Positions 17,351 to 27,063 of a stretch of DNA of 64,000 nt are shown here, in pieces. Source of the DNA: Sphingobacterium multivorum (GTDB lineage Bacteria > Bacteroidota > Bacteroidia > Sphingobacteriales > Sphingobacteriaceae); contig NZ_UAUU01000003.1 in NCBI RefSeq assembly GCF_900457465.1, positions 91,063-155,062 on the forward strand, read 5' to 3'. Position numbers and translations under genes: made by a program. Each line of letters begins with the position of its first letter. Position 1 is the stretch's first letter. The notes under the pieces were generated by a model. The model was given only the letters and a program-made list of their open reading frames with translations, had not been told where the DNA came from and searched no databases.

Positions 17351-19146
17351 ATGAAAGCTTTACCAATTACTGGAATTTTTGCGATACTAGTGTCAACCGC
17401 ATGTGCTCAAACGACCCCTCAAAAAATAAAGGAGATTTCTCATGTCGAATCCAGTCTCATACCGCCTGTTCGTTTTGAGGGTGAGCCGGCCTGGAATATT
17501 AAATCGCGCATGGAATTTTATCAGGTTCCAGGTGTAAGCATCGCCGTGATAAAAAACGCTGAAATATTATGGAGCAAAACGTATGGTTTTGCCGATCTCG
17601 ATTCGAAAACACCAGTTAGGTCAAACACCTTATTTCAGGTGGCGTCCATGAGCAAGCCCGTAAGTGCATACGCTGCATTGAAGGAAGTGGAGCTTGGCAA
17701 GTTGGCATCCAATGCCGATGTGAATTTATACCTGAAATCCTGGAAAATACCCGAAATAATTGGACCAGAGCGAAAAATGTTACACTCAAAAATATCATTA
17801 GCCACACTGCGGGACTTACTGTAAGTGGGTTCCCGGGCTATCGGACAACAGACCCAATTCCTACAGCGGTAGAAGTACTGAGTGGTCTAAAGCCTGCTAA
17901 TACACCAATGGTGTATGTTGATAAACTTCCTGGCTTAAATTTTCGGTATTCAGGCGGTGGCTATACCGTACTTCAACAGATGCTCGTTGATATTGAAGGG
18001 AAAGATTATAGTAGCATAATGGAAGAAAAGGTACTCTCACCTTTGGGTATGAAAAATAGCACTTTTGCCCAGCCTCTTCCTGAGTTGAAAAAACAATTTG
18101 CGGCGACGGCTTATACTGTAGATGGTAAAAAAGTCGAAGGAAGATATCATGTCTACCCAGAGCAGGCGGCTGCTGGCTTGTGGTCAACAGCAGAAGATTA
18201 CGCTAGATTCGTGATCGATATTCAACGGACCTTAAATGGCAAAAGTAATGCTGTTATTTCCAAGAAGACGGCCGAAGAATTCACAAGCCCCTATATTGAA
18301 TCTATTATAGGATTAGGTGTCTTTCTGGAAGATTACGACGGTTCATCTTTTTTTTGCCATGGTGGATGGAACGAAGGCTTTAGCTCCTATTTTGTTGGAA
18401 ATAAAACAAGCGGTGATGGCGTAGTTATTCTTACAAATACAAACAAACCTGAATTTATCAACGAACTTGTCCGAGCGGTTGCACTAACCTATCAATGGCC
18501 CAATTACCTGGCCCCAATAAATAAAATTTTGCCGCTCAGTTCTCAAGAACTGAATGTTAATAGTGGACGTTATCGATCTGGCAAATACGGTGTTATAAGG
18601 GTCTATAGTCAGAGTGGCAAGCTTATGTCAGTCCAAAATCTAGACAAGCCTGTAGAGTTGGTTAAAGTGTCGGCAAATACTTTTGTTATGCGAGATCGAA
18701 ACGTGAACGTAGTATTTTCAAAGGATACCGAAAGCGGTCAATATGAGCTTGTACAGGTTTTGCGTGATAAAAAGATTTATTCCAAAAATCCGAAAGTCAA
18801 TGCAAATGACCGGACTCCACTAGAGCTTATTTTAGAAGGAAATTTCGAGGATGGATTAAAAGCTTTTCAAAAAGCAAAAGAACAGGATAGTGACGATGAG
18901 TTGCTTTCAGAAGGTTTCCTGAACGGTGCAGGTTATGAATTGCTCAATCAGCATAAAATAAACCAAGCTATTGACATATTTAAGGTGAATACGGTGCTAT
19001 ATCCTAAAAGTGAAAATGTTTATAATAGTTTAGCGGAAGCCTACCTGAAATCTGGACAAATAGATAGTGCCAAGAAGAACTATCAAAAAGTTCGCGAAAT
19101 TAATCCTAAAAACGAAAGAGTAAGTAAGATTTTAGAAACGTTATAA
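17351..19146 (+). pseudogene. Serine hydrolase (class C beta-lactamase-like) with TPR tail, frameshifted
   Basis: The first part (17351-17824) has a lipoprotein-like signal ending STAC (C18) and the nucleophile motif SMSK (S99-K102). The second part, in the next frame, carries FRYSGGG (the YxN-equivalent), the CHGGWNEGF motif (HxG) and C-terminal tetratricopeptide-like helices (NVYNSLAEAYLKSGQIDSAK). The break is at 17753-17756, where GAAAT seems to have lost one A; adding it restores NNWTRAKNVTLKNIISHTAG and the missing link to 17908. These are periplasmic or surface serine hydrolases (D-peptidase/esterase type). As sequenced the protein is split, so it is either a pseudogene or an indel error. 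Confidence 0.85.
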
Positions 19147-19185
19147 CACAAATATAATGAGCCATATTTTTGTTAATTTGCGAGC

Positions 19186-19452
19186 ATGTCAAATCAAGCT
19201 AATAATTATCAATTGTTTTCCAAAGAAATTCTCTCACTTTGGAAGAGCCAGGATGTATCATATGTTAAAGTAGAAGAATTATCCATTGTTGAAGGAATCA
19301 CTTTTTTTGAACTTATACCAGATTCCGAACTTTTGGATGAAGGTGGGGTAGAAACACTCTATGCCATAGATTCTGAAGATGTAGCGGATATGTTGGTGTT
19401 TAGCAAGTCTATTCGTTTTGTTGTTCACGACATTTATTTGGATGAAGACTAA
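19186..19452 (+). CDS. Small acidic hypothetical protein
   Basis: 88 residues, acidic, with no signal peptide or membrane segment (MSNQANNYQLFSKEILSLW ... HDIYLDED). I do not recognise a family. It starts 40 bases after the serine hydrolase and is followed directly by a strong hairpin terminator, so it is likely a real expressed gene. No function can be assigned. Confidence 0.6.
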   Translation: MSNQANNYQLFSKEILSLWKSQDVSYVKVEELSIVEGITFFELIPDSELLDEGGVETLYAIDSEDVADMLVFSKSIRFVVHDIYLDED

Positions 19453-19463
19453 TAAATTAGTTA

Positions 19464-19502
19464 TTTATGATCGACAATTCAATCTGCATTGTCGATCATA
19501 AA
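19464..19502. terminator. 15-bp hairpin terminator
   Basis: TTTATGATCGACAAT (19464-19478) and ATTGTCGATCATAAA (19488-19502) pair perfectly around a 9-base loop. It lies between the small acidic protein gene and the convergent antiporter gene and can serve both strands. Confidence 0.7.
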
Positions 19503-19532
19503 TGTACGGCAGTAGGCTGATCTAGGGATAAA

Positions 19533-21110
19533 TTAGCTTCTCATATTCAACCTTTCTTCCTGAAGATCTAACAAACGAAGGTGTTTACGGATAATCTCTT
19601 CGTCCAATAAAAGTTCTTCGCGGTTTTTATTGATAAGCCAAATACGCTGTGTTTCAAGGATATCGATATAGATTTTACGGTATTCGGCATAATTAATGAT
19701 AATCTCGGAGCTCCGCAACTGATTTTCATACTTCTGTAGTTGATCCTTTAAGGTCGGAAAACTTTCAACTTTGTCCGCGTAATCATTACGAATCTTGTCA
19801 ACGGCGACTTGAGCCAATCTATTCTGAATTTCATAATCGATCTCCTTTTCACTTCTTACAAAATCTCTATCTACTAATTTGATTTTCCTCAAGATAAAAG
19901 GGAGGGTTAACCCTTGAACAAGTAAGGTTAACAGAATCACAACAAATGTGATGAAAAGAATGAGATTCCTTTGAGGAAAAGGAGTTCCGTCGGCCAAAGT
20001 TAATGGGATAGATAGCGCTGCTGCCAAAGAAACGACGCCACGCATTCCAGTCCAGCCGATAATCATTGGCGTTTGCCAACCAGGCGATTGATCGTCTGCA
20101 ACCGTTATAAAATTTCTCATGATCAAGGTCGTAATTACTGCAGCATACCCTGCAAAAATTCGTACAAGAATAAGGACTATTGTAACGGCGACGCCATAGC
20201 CAATAGCAGTGGAGATATTGGTATCACCCAATCCAGATACAATTTCCGGTAAATCTAATCCGATAAGCATAAAGACAATGCCATTCAGCAGAAAGCAAAA
20301 GCTTTCCCATACGGTCACTGTCCGGATCCGGGATGCACTGCTCAAAAAATCGTGACTACGATACGAGAGAAATAAGCCGCCACTGACAACCGCAAGAACC
20401 CCAGAAGCATGAAGTTGTTCTGCGATCAAATACATCGAGAAAGGTGCAATAAAAGTTAGCAATATGTCTGTATTGGAATCGGTTGGTAAAAGTTTGTGCA
20501 TTTTCAGAAAAACATAGGCAATTGTAAGTCCGATTCCCACTCCGCCAATACACATCCAAATAAAGCTCCCGGCCGCTTGGTACCATACATACTGCCCAGT
20601 AGCAGCAGCAATCATTGCAAAGCGAAAAATTATTAGTGAGGAAGCATCATTCAACAAACTTTCACCTTCCAATATGGACGCCAGCCTTTTGGGTACCTTC
20701 ACGAATTTTAAAATTGCACCGGCACTAACCGCATCAGGAGGGGAAACTATTCCGCCCAATAGAAAACCGAGAGCTAAGGAGAATCCCGGGATAAAATAGT
20801 TGGCAAAAACGGCAACGGACAATGCTGTAAAAAAGACCACAACAAAGGCAAAGCTGAAGATAATCCGGCGCCATCGCCAGAGTTCTTTCCAGGAAGTTGA
20901 CCAAGCTGCCTCGTAGAGGAGCGGCGGTAAAAAAATAATGAATATCAATTCGGGTTCTATCTTTATAGGGGGAACTCCCGGGATAAAACTTATTACAAGT
21001 CCCGCTAATACGAGTAAAACAGGGTATGCAACCTGAATTTTTCTCGCCAGCATGATCAACATCGTAATTAGTAGGACTAAAAAAAGGTAAAACTCAAAAT
21101 TCTCTAACAT
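19533..21110 (-). CDS. CPA1-family Na+/H+ antiporter
   Basis: 525 residues. Twelve or so transmembrane helices occupy residues 1-410, followed by a charged cytoplasmic tail of about 110 residues rich in predicted helix. The family core is visible: FLPPLLYEAAW, the ion-binding LGGIVSPPDAVSA, SLLNDASSLIIF (the ND motif) and GWTGMRGVVSLAAALSIP. It exchanges cytoplasmic Na+ (or K+) for protons in pH and salt homeostasis. It is a single gene, transcribed away from the XRE-pentapeptide gene. Confidence 0.9.
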   Translation of the reverse strand: MLENFEFYLFLVLLITMLIMLARKIQVAYPVLLVLAGLVISFIPGVPPIKIEPELIFIIFLPPLLYEAAWSTSWKELWRWRRIIFSFAFVVVFFTALSVAVFANYFIPGFSLALGFLLGGIVSPPDAVSAGAILKFVKVPKRLASILEGESLLNDASSLIIFRFAMIAAATGQYVWYQAAGSFIWMCIGGVGIGLTIAYVFLKMHKLLPTDSNTDILLTFIAPFSMYLIAEQLHASGVLAVVSGGLFLSYRSHDFLSSASRIRTVTVWESFCFLLNGIVFMLIGLDLPEIVSGLGDTNISTAIGYGVAVTIVLILVRIFAGYAAVITTLIMRNFITVADDQSPGWQTPMIIGWTGMRGVVSLAAALSIPLTLADGTPFPQRNLILFITFVVILLTLLVQGLTLPFILRKIKLVDRDFVRSEKEIDYEIQNRLAQVAVDKIRNDYADKVESFPTLKDQLQKYENQLRSSEIIINYAEYRKIYIDILETQRIWLINKNREELLLDEEIIRKHLRLLDLQEERLNMRS

Positions 21111-21463
21111 ATGTAAATTTTAGGTATATAAATATAGATCAAATTTCTAGAAATATTTAAACTAGCTTGGCGGTATTCATGGTGGTAGATCTTCCTAAAT
21201 TAGTTAAAGTTTGTCTTTCTCATAACCCACGATCTAAAATATGGGATGGCATTATTATAAAGAAAGGCCCGTCTTTGAGAAGTTTTACTTAAAATATAGT
21301 TTCAATAACAGTATAGGACAATACTCTAGGAATAACAACCCGAAGCTGTTCGAATACAACGATAAGTAGCATAATTACAACTAGAGGTATTTCCCTTTTC
21401 GCGATAATTACAGATTAGCCTCAATATATTTGTAAAGTTGAACATCATCAATAAACAATAATT
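21111..21463. other. Intergenic region with a candidate promoter
   Basis: No gene is seen in these 353 bases between the divergent antiporter and XRE-pentapeptide genes. TATATTTG at 21425-21432 matches the Bacteroidota -7 consensus TAnnTTTG, with its start point expected near 21439 and the start codon at 21464. The expected -33 TTTG is represented only by TTTC near 21397. Confidence 0.35.
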
Positions 21464-22408
21464 ATGGATAACAAAACATTAGGTAATAATATTGCCAAAG
21501 TGCGGAAAGAGCGAAATATGTCGCAAGCACAGCTTGCTGAACTTTTATTCGTCAGCCCCCAAGCAGTTGGAAAATGGGAGCGGGGAGAGTCTTTACCAGA
21601 CTTTTTAACACTACATAGACTTGCGGAAATATTCGCAGTCGATCTAAACTACTTCGCCGAAAATTCGAAATTAGGAGATAGCGTAGCAAGTCAAAAGGTG
21701 GTCATTGGCACTTTAGATGACACGAAAGGAAATTCTCTGGAAGAGGCAAAATTTTCTGATACGGGACAAAAGCCGCTACTGACAGATTTTAGCGGTAACA
21801 CGCTAGCCGAAACTGATTTTTCTGGCGTAAATGCGCCAAAGAGAAAATTTCTCGGAAGTGAGCTGCGTGGCACAGACTTCAGTACAGCAGATTTCACGGC
21901 AAGCATTTTTAAAGGAAGTGATATCCGCGATGCTAATTTTGATTCGTCGAACCTTACGGACTGTACATTTTCTGCTAGTAATATGACGAACGCAAATTTC
22001 AACAAGACCGTTCTCGCACGTACAGAATTTTATGCGTCGGAGTTGAACAATGCTAGATTTAATAGTATAAAGCTGACAGATGTCAAATTTACGGCGTCGG
22101 ATCTCAGAAAAACCATTTTTGAACACTGTGAGTTCAATGGTGTTTGCTTTAAGTCCTGTGATATGAAAGGCATAAGCTTTGATGGGCAAGTATTTGTCGA
22201 CGTAAAATTCGATAATGCAGACCTAGCAAACAGTTCATTTAGAGGGGTTATTCTTAGAAATGTTTCCTTTCGGCCCACGTTTGCGCTTACCAATAAATAT
22301 TATAAGAGTATTAAAACAATCGATTTTGACGGGGCCTCAATGGACAAATTAACCTACGCAGCTCTTAAGGGAGTAGGCGTATCGCTTGAGAATATTGTGC
22401 TCTTATAA
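21464..22408 (+). CDS. XRE helix-turn-helix protein fused to pentapeptide repeats
   Basis: 314 residues. Residues 6-60 form an XRE-type HTH (NNIAKVRKERNMSQAQLAELL, then SPQAVGKWERGESLPDF). From about residue 85 to 270 the protein is a run of pentapeptide repeats of the A(D/N)LxF type, for example GTDFSTADFTASIFKGSDIR and LTDCTFSASNMTNANF, which fold as a right-handed quadrilateral beta-helix. Pentapeptide helices can mimic DNA (as in Qnr/MfpA), so a DNA-binding head joined to a DNA-shaped rod is plausible, but the role is unknown. It is monocistronic, with a candidate promoter upstream. Confidence 0.85.
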   Translation: MDNKTLGNNIAKVRKERNMSQAQLAELLFVSPQAVGKWERGESLPDFLTLHRLAEIFAVDLNYFAENSKLGDSVASQKVVIGTLDDTKGNSLEEAKFSDTGQKPLLTDFSGNTLAETDFSGVNAPKRKFLGSELRGTDFSTADFTASIFKGSDIRDANFDSSNLTDCTFSASNMTNANFNKTVLARTEFYASELNNARFNSIKLTDVKFTASDLRKTIFEHCEFNGVCFKSCDMKGISFDGQVFVDVKFDNADLANSSFRGVILRNVSFRPTFALTNKYYKSIKTIDFDGASMDKLTYAALKGVGVSLENIVLL

Positions 22409-22560
22409 ACAACACGATACAAATAGAAGGCATGGTTCTGCAAGTATGAACCATTGCCTAAGTGTAGGTGCCATACCAATGAAACCCATCAATTCCGGGA
22501 AATTAAATTAGGAGAGTCGTCAGCGCAGCATAGTAAAGCTAAAATATGCTAAACTAATTA

Positions 22561-23025
22561 TCAAAGAAAGATTGGGAGACGGGTTGTATTCACGATTTCT
22601 TTCATGACAAAATAACTTTCCATATGTCTGATTCCCTTGATTGTTGCCAGTTTATTAAAATTGAATTCATGATAGTGATCAACATCCCTAACCATCACCT
22701 TTATTTGATAGTCAAATGCACCCGTTACGTGGAAACACTCGACTACTTCTGGAAATTTTTGTATCTCCTCCATAAATAACAAGGCACTTTCATTGGAATG
22801 TTTTTCCATACTAATGGATACAAGGACCATTAGATTAAGATAAAGTTTTCTTCTGTCCAGCAGAAAGACTTTCTGTTTGAGAACGGAGGTTGCCATTAAC
22901 TTCTTAATACGTTCGTAAACGGGAGTCATGGATAAATTAACACGGTCAGCTATTTCCTTGTTACTTATGTTCGCATCCTGTTGCAAAAGGTCCAGAAGCA
23001 TGAGGTCTTTCTCATCCAATTTCAT
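22561..23025 (-). CDS. Lrp/AsnC-family transcriptional regulator
   Basis: 154 residues: N-terminal HTH (LDLLQQDANISNKEIADRVNLSMTPVYERIKKL) and C-terminal RAM/ACT-like ligand domain (VVECFHVTGAFDYQIKVMVRD). It is divergent from the amine-utilisation operon across a 191-base AT-rich gap carrying three copies of TAGTAAAT, so it is the likely regulator of that operon. Lrp-type proteins respond to amino acids; a glycine, glutamate or amine-derived signal would fit the context, but this is inference. Confidence 0.9.
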   Translation of the reverse strand: MKLDEKDLMLLDLLQQDANISNKEIADRVNLSMTPVYERIKKLMATSVLKQKVFLLDRRKLYLNLMVLVSISMEKHSNESALLFMEEIQKFPEVVECFHVTGAFDYQIKVMVRDVDHYHEFNFNKLATIKGIRHMESYFVMKEIVNTTRLPIFL

Positions 23026-23216
23026 TATCGTAGTAAATTAAATCTAAAAAAACTATATCTATGACTGTAGTTAGATCGTAAACACTAGTAAATAAAATAT
23101 AACCATATTATTTTACTAAAATAGCCATAATTACAGATATATAATACTATCATTTAAACTATATGTAGTAAATTTAAATTAATTAATTACTATCATTTAC
23201 CAACCTAAATAAAATT
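23026..23216. promoter_or_regulatory. Divergent control region with three TAGTAAAT direct repeats
   Basis: TAGTAAAT occurs at 23031-23038, 23086-23093 and 23166-23173, with further partial and inverted copies (ATTTTACTA near 23109). The arrangement between an lrp-type gene and its probable target operon is typical of multi-site Lrp wrapping. The region is very AT-rich, so some matches may be chance. Confidence 0.45.
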
Positions 23217-24539
23217 ATGAGTGAGCCTCAATTAAAAAAAGTCCTTGGTCCGGTTATGTTATGGGGATTGGGTGTAGGCTATGTTATCTCGGGAATGTAT
23301 TTTGGATGGAATCTCGGTTTGGCAGAAGGCGGCACATTGGGATTGGCCATTGCTACAGTGTTCGTTATTATCATGTACCTTACATTTAACTTCAGCTATA
23401 CAGAGATGGCGTGTGCGATCCCTAAGGCTGGCGGAGCCTTTGAATATGCCAATCGAGGATTGGGCAAGCATTTGGGATTTGTCGCCGGTATTGCACAAAA
23501 TATCGAGTTTGTTTTTGCTCCGCCTGCCATTGCTGCTGCTATAGGTGCTTATCTACATTTATTGCATCCTTCGGTTGACTATCTTATTTTTGCCATTGGG
23601 GCCTATGTGATTTTCACTTCAATGAATATACTGGGCGTAAAGCTCGCTGCATCATTTGAATTGGTCGTAACTGTTCTTGCGGTTATCGAATTACTAATAT
23701 TTGCCGGTGTTACATTTCCGGCTTTCGAATTTTCCAACCTTGAGCACAACGCATTGCCCAATGGCTTCTCGGGTATTTTTGCAGCTATTCCGTTTGCCAT
23801 CTGGTTTTTTCTCGCTATTGAAGGTGTAGCGAATGTTGCTGAGGAAACGATCAATCCACAGAAAAATGTATTAATCGGCTTTGGATCGGCCATCGTAACT
23901 TTAGTTGTGCTTTGTATCATTACATTTTTGTCGGCGGTGGGTGTCGGCGGCTGGGAGGCTGTTGTTTATCCTGTCGGAAGCACTGAACCCTCCGATTCAC
24001 CATTGCCACTTGCCATTGCACATGTCATTGACAATCGCCATATTCTCTATAAACTACTTATAGGCGTTGGTCTTTTGGGTCTTATAGCCTCATTTCATGG
24101 TATCATTCTCGCTGGTGGCAGAGCTACCTTCGAATTTGGGAGAGTGGGGTATGCACCGTCGATTCTTGGAAAAGTACATCAACGATTTAAGACTCCGGCC
24201 AATGCACTCTTAATCAATATGGCTATTGGCATCATAGCATTATTGACCGGAAAGACCGCAGGTATTATTACCATCGCATGTTTTGGGGCAATCTGTCTTT
24301 ATATAATATCCATGTGGTCATTTTTTGCCTTGCGAAAAAAGGAACCAGATTTGGAACGCCCATTCAAAGTTTCATTGTATCCGCTGTTTCCGGCAATTGC
24401 ATTTATTATTGCTGTCGTGTGTCTCATTGCAATGATATATTATAACCCCTTGACAGCTCTATTATTCTTTGGGCTTGTCATCTTATCATACCTCTATTTC
24501 CTAATCTTCCTTGACAAGGACAAAACCATCAAATTATGA
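23217..24539 (+). CDS. APC-superfamily amine permease (ethanolamine permease-like)
   Basis: 440 residues with 12 hydrophobic segments. The opening LKKVLGPVMLWGLGVGYVISGMYFGWNLG and the following PKAGGAFEYANRGLG and FAPPAIAAAIGAYL resemble bacterial ethanolamine permeases more than general amino acid transporters. It is the first gene of a five-gene operon and overlaps the next gene by 4 bases (ATGA). Its partners are all enzymes of a gamma-glutamylation route, which supports an amine or amino alcohol as cargo. Confidence 0.85.
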   Translation: MSEPQLKKVLGPVMLWGLGVGYVISGMYFGWNLGLAEGGTLGLAIATVFVIIMYLTFNFSYTEMACAIPKAGGAFEYANRGLGKHLGFVAGIAQNIEFVFAPPAIAAAIGAYLHLLHPSVDYLIFAIGAYVIFTSMNILGVKLAASFELVVTVLAVIELLIFAGVTFPAFEFSNLEHNALPNGFSGIFAAIPFAIWFFLAIEGVANVAEETINPQKNVLIGFGSAIVTLVVLCIITFLSAVGVGGWEAVVYPVGSTEPSDSPLPLAIAHVIDNRHILYKLLIGVGLLGLIASFHGIILAGGRATFEFGRVGYAPSILGKVHQRFKTPANALLINMAIGIIALLTGKTAGIITIACFGAICLYIISMWSFFALRKKEPDLERPFKVSLYPLFPAIAFIIAVVCLIAMIYYNPLTALLFFGLVILSYLYFLIFLDKDKTIKL

Positions 24540-25897
24540 TAACTAAAAATGAAATTATTGCCAAATTAACAGCAAGCACAAGTACGCACGTTAAAGTTGC
24601 CGTCGCTGATATAGACGGGGTGCTCCGTGGGAAATTTATGCATCGGGATAAGTTTATCTCTGCACTGGACAATGAATTTGGGTTTTGCTCGGTGGTGTTT
24701 GGATGGGATGTTAACGATCAGGTTTATGACAATGTGGAAATTACAGGCTGGCATACAGGATACGGCGATTTCCCGGCGCGTATTGATGGAAATACATTTC
24801 GACAGATTCCCTGGCAAGAAGATATTCCCTTTTTTCTAGCTGATTTTGAATCTCCGCTTTCTCGGGACCAAAATGTGTGCCCAAGATCACTCCTTAAAAA
24901 CATAATTGCACAGGCGGAGACTGCCGGATTTAAACCAATTTTTTCACAGGAATTTGAATGGTTTAATTTCGTGAAAGCCGATAATGCCGCTCCCCAAAAT
25001 AGTTTTAGAGATATGACACCGATAACATCTGGTATGTTTGGCTATTCCATCTTACGGATGTCTGACAACTACGGATTTTTTCAGGATCTTTTGGCTATGC
25101 TCGAAAGATTCGGTGTACCTCTTGAGGGGCTACATACGGAGACCGGGCCAGGTGTTCTGGAAGCTGCGATCCAATGTAGTGATGCTCTTGAAGCTGCGGA
25201 TAGGGCTACGCTCTTTAAATCTGCGGTTAAGGACATCGGAAAAAAACATAATATCACGGCGAGTTTTATGGCGAAACAGACCAAGGACTTACCAGGCTGC
25301 AGTGGCCATGTACATCAAAGTCTTTGGGATCTCAACAAACAGAACAACCTCTTTTATGATAAAGATGATGAACTCGGAATGAGCCAGTTGATGAAGCATT
25401 TTCTTGCTGGGCAATTGTATTGTTTACCTGATATTCTACCGTTATTGGCGCCCACTGTTAACAGTTATAAAAGGCTGACTGAAGGAGCATGGGCACCGAC
25501 AACCCTGACTTGGGGCATAGATAATCGTACCACAGCACTCCGCGTCATCGAAGGTGGCCCCAAAGCCACACGCATTGAACATCGTGTTGTCGGTTCAGAT
25601 GTGAACCCTTATTTGGCAGTAGCAGCATGTTTGGCTAGCGGGTTGTATGGCATCAAGTATAAATTGCCATTGGATAATCGACATACTAGCGGTAATGGTT
25701 ATAAAGATCTGCAACACGGCGTGTTACCAAGAAACCTCCACGATGCGACCGCTCGAATGGCGCAATCGCAAATAGCCTCCGAGCTACTTGGCCAAAAGTT
25801 TGTCGATCATTTTTGTAAATCACGGTTATGGGAATGGCGACAATTTTCTGAGCAGGTCACAGATTGGGAAACAAAAAGATATTTTGAAATTATTTAA
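24536..25897 (+). CDS. Glutamine synthetase-like gamma-glutamyl-amine ligase
   Basis: 453 residues of the GS catalytic fold, of the GlnT/PuuA/GlnA3-GlnA4 type rather than housekeeping GlnA: the N-terminal beta-grasp is short (VAVADIDGVLRGKFM) and no adenylylation loop is seen. Catalytic elements are SQEFEWF, TGPGVLEAAIQ, GCSGHVHQSLW (for GS NGSGxHxHxS) and RIEHRVVGSDVNPYLAVAA. Such enzymes use ATP to join glutamate to an amine (putrescine, ethanolamine, isopropylamine). With an ethanolamine-type permease upstream and an Fe-alcohol dehydrogenase downstream, gamma-glutamylethanolamide synthetase is the leading guess. Confidence 0.85.
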   Translation: MITKNEIIAKLTASTSTHVKVAVADIDGVLRGKFMHRDKFISALDNEFGFCSVVFGWDVNDQVYDNVEITGWHTGYGDFPARIDGNTFRQIPWQEDIPFFLADFESPLSRDQNVCPRSLLKNIIAQAETAGFKPIFSQEFEWFNFVKADNAAPQNSFRDMTPITSGMFGYSILRMSDNYGFFQDLLAMLERFGVPLEGLHTETGPGVLEAAIQCSDALEAADRATLFKSAVKDIGKKHNITASFMAKQTKDLPGCSGHVHQSLWDLNKQNNLFYDKDDELGMSQLMKHFLAGQLYCLPDILPLLAPTVNSYKRLTEGAWAPTTLTWGIDNRTTALRVIEGGPKATRIEHRVVGSDVNPYLAVAACLASGLYGIKYKLPLDNRHTSGNGYKDLQHGVLPRNLHDATARMAQSQIASELLGQKFVDHFCKSRLWEWRQFSEQVTDWETKRYFEII

Positions 25898-25904
25898 CTG
25901 AACA

Positions 25905-27062
25905 ATGGATACAGCAAAAATTTACGGTTTTAATTTTCCGACACCGATCCGTTTTGGTGCTGGAGTGATCGACGAGCTACCAGACTATTTATTGACCAAT
26001 GGATTTAATCGCCCTTTACTGGTAACGGATCCGACTATCGCCCAACTACCATTTTTTAAGGGAGTCCAACAAAAGCTGACGAACAAAGGGATCGACGTTA
26101 TTGTCTTTCATGATTTGCATAAAAATCCAGTAAAATCTGATGTCCTCTTGGGAGGAGATGTCTTTAGAGGGCAAAATAGAGATTCAATTATTGGCGTTGG
26201 CGGTGGAGCAGCACTCGACGTAGCACGGGCAATTGCCTTGCGCGCAAATCATTATCGTGATATATTTGATTACGACGATCTGATCGGTGGCGATATCTAT
26301 GTGACCAACGAGATACCACCATTGATTACTGTACCTACGACCGCCGGGACTGGGAGTGAGGTGGGGCGTAGTGCTATTATTTCAGAAGATGATACCAAGA
26401 AAAAACGAATTCTGTTTAGTCCCAGATTGATGGCAAAAATTGTATTTGCCGATCCTTTGCTTACAATGGATCTGCCACCGTTTATTACGGCAGCAACGGG
26501 AATGGACGCACTTACCCACAATATGGAAGCCTATTTGGCCAAAGGGTATCATCCGATGTGTGATGGTATAGCGCTTGAAGGAATGGCCATGGTGGCGACG
26601 TCTATTGAGTGTGCTACGAAAGAATCAGACTTGCCATCCCGCTCTAAAATGCTTTTGGCATCATTGATGGGAGCTGTTGCTTTTCAGAAGGGATTAGGAG
26701 TCGTTCATAGTTTAGCGCATCCGCTGTCCTCGCTCCTTGATACCCATCATGGACTGGCCAACGCGGTGAATCTTCCTTATGGCATGCAGTTTAATTATGT
26801 CGGTTTTGAAGATCGTTTCGATAAGATGGCCATGGCTTTAGGGCTCGGTAGTCATGCTGGAGACAGGGTTGTAGACTATCTGTTTGACCTCAATGTACGT
26901 TTGGGACTGCCTACACAATTATCTGCGATAGGCGTGCAAAAGGAACATCTGCAACCGTTATCAGAACTGGCGTTTGCAGATTTCTGTCACCCATCAAACC
27001 CCAAGCCCGTTAGCAAAGCAGATTTTCTTGCAATTTATGAAACCGCTTACGAAGGAAAATAA
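25905..27062 (+). CDS. Iron-containing (group III) alcohol dehydrogenase
   Basis: 385 residues. The NAD-binding GVGGGAALDVARA and TVPTTAGTGSEVGRSAII motifs, and the metal ligands in GMDALTHNMEAYL and AHPLSSLLDTHHGLANAV, are present. It starts 7 bases after the ligase gene. In the proposed route it would oxidise the alcohol group of gamma-glutamylethanolamide (or a similar gamma-glutamyl amino alcohol) to the aldehyde. Classical polyamine (Puu) clusters use an FAD oxidase at this step instead, so the enzyme choice is informative about the substrate. Confidence 0.88.
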   Translation: MDTAKIYGFNFPTPIRFGAGVIDELPDYLLTNGFNRPLLVTDPTIAQLPFFKGVQQKLTNKGIDVIVFHDLHKNPVKSDVLLGGDVFRGQNRDSIIGVGGGAALDVARAIALRANHYRDIFDYDDLIGGDIYVTNEIPPLITVPTTAGTGSEVGRSAIISEDDTKKKRILFSPRLMAKIVFADPLLTMDLPPFITAATGMDALTHNMEAYLAKGYHPMCDGIALEGMAMVATSIECATKESDLPSRSKMLLASLMGAVAFQKGLGVVHSLAHPLSSLLDTHHGLANAVNLPYGMQFNYVGFEDRFDKMAMALGLGSHAGDRVVDYLFDLNVRLGLPTQLSAIGVQKEHLQPLSELAFADFCHPSNPKPVSKADFLAIYETAYEGK

Positions 27063-27063
27063 T

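Noticed and set aside
17351..19146. Two separate genes for the serine hydrolase halves
   Set aside because: The catalytic motifs are shared out between the halves and one inserted base restores a single normal protein.
21691..22293. Three long antisense frames opposite the pentapeptide gene
   Set aside because: The regular codon periodicity of the repeats keeps opposite frames open; no start signals or family resemblance.
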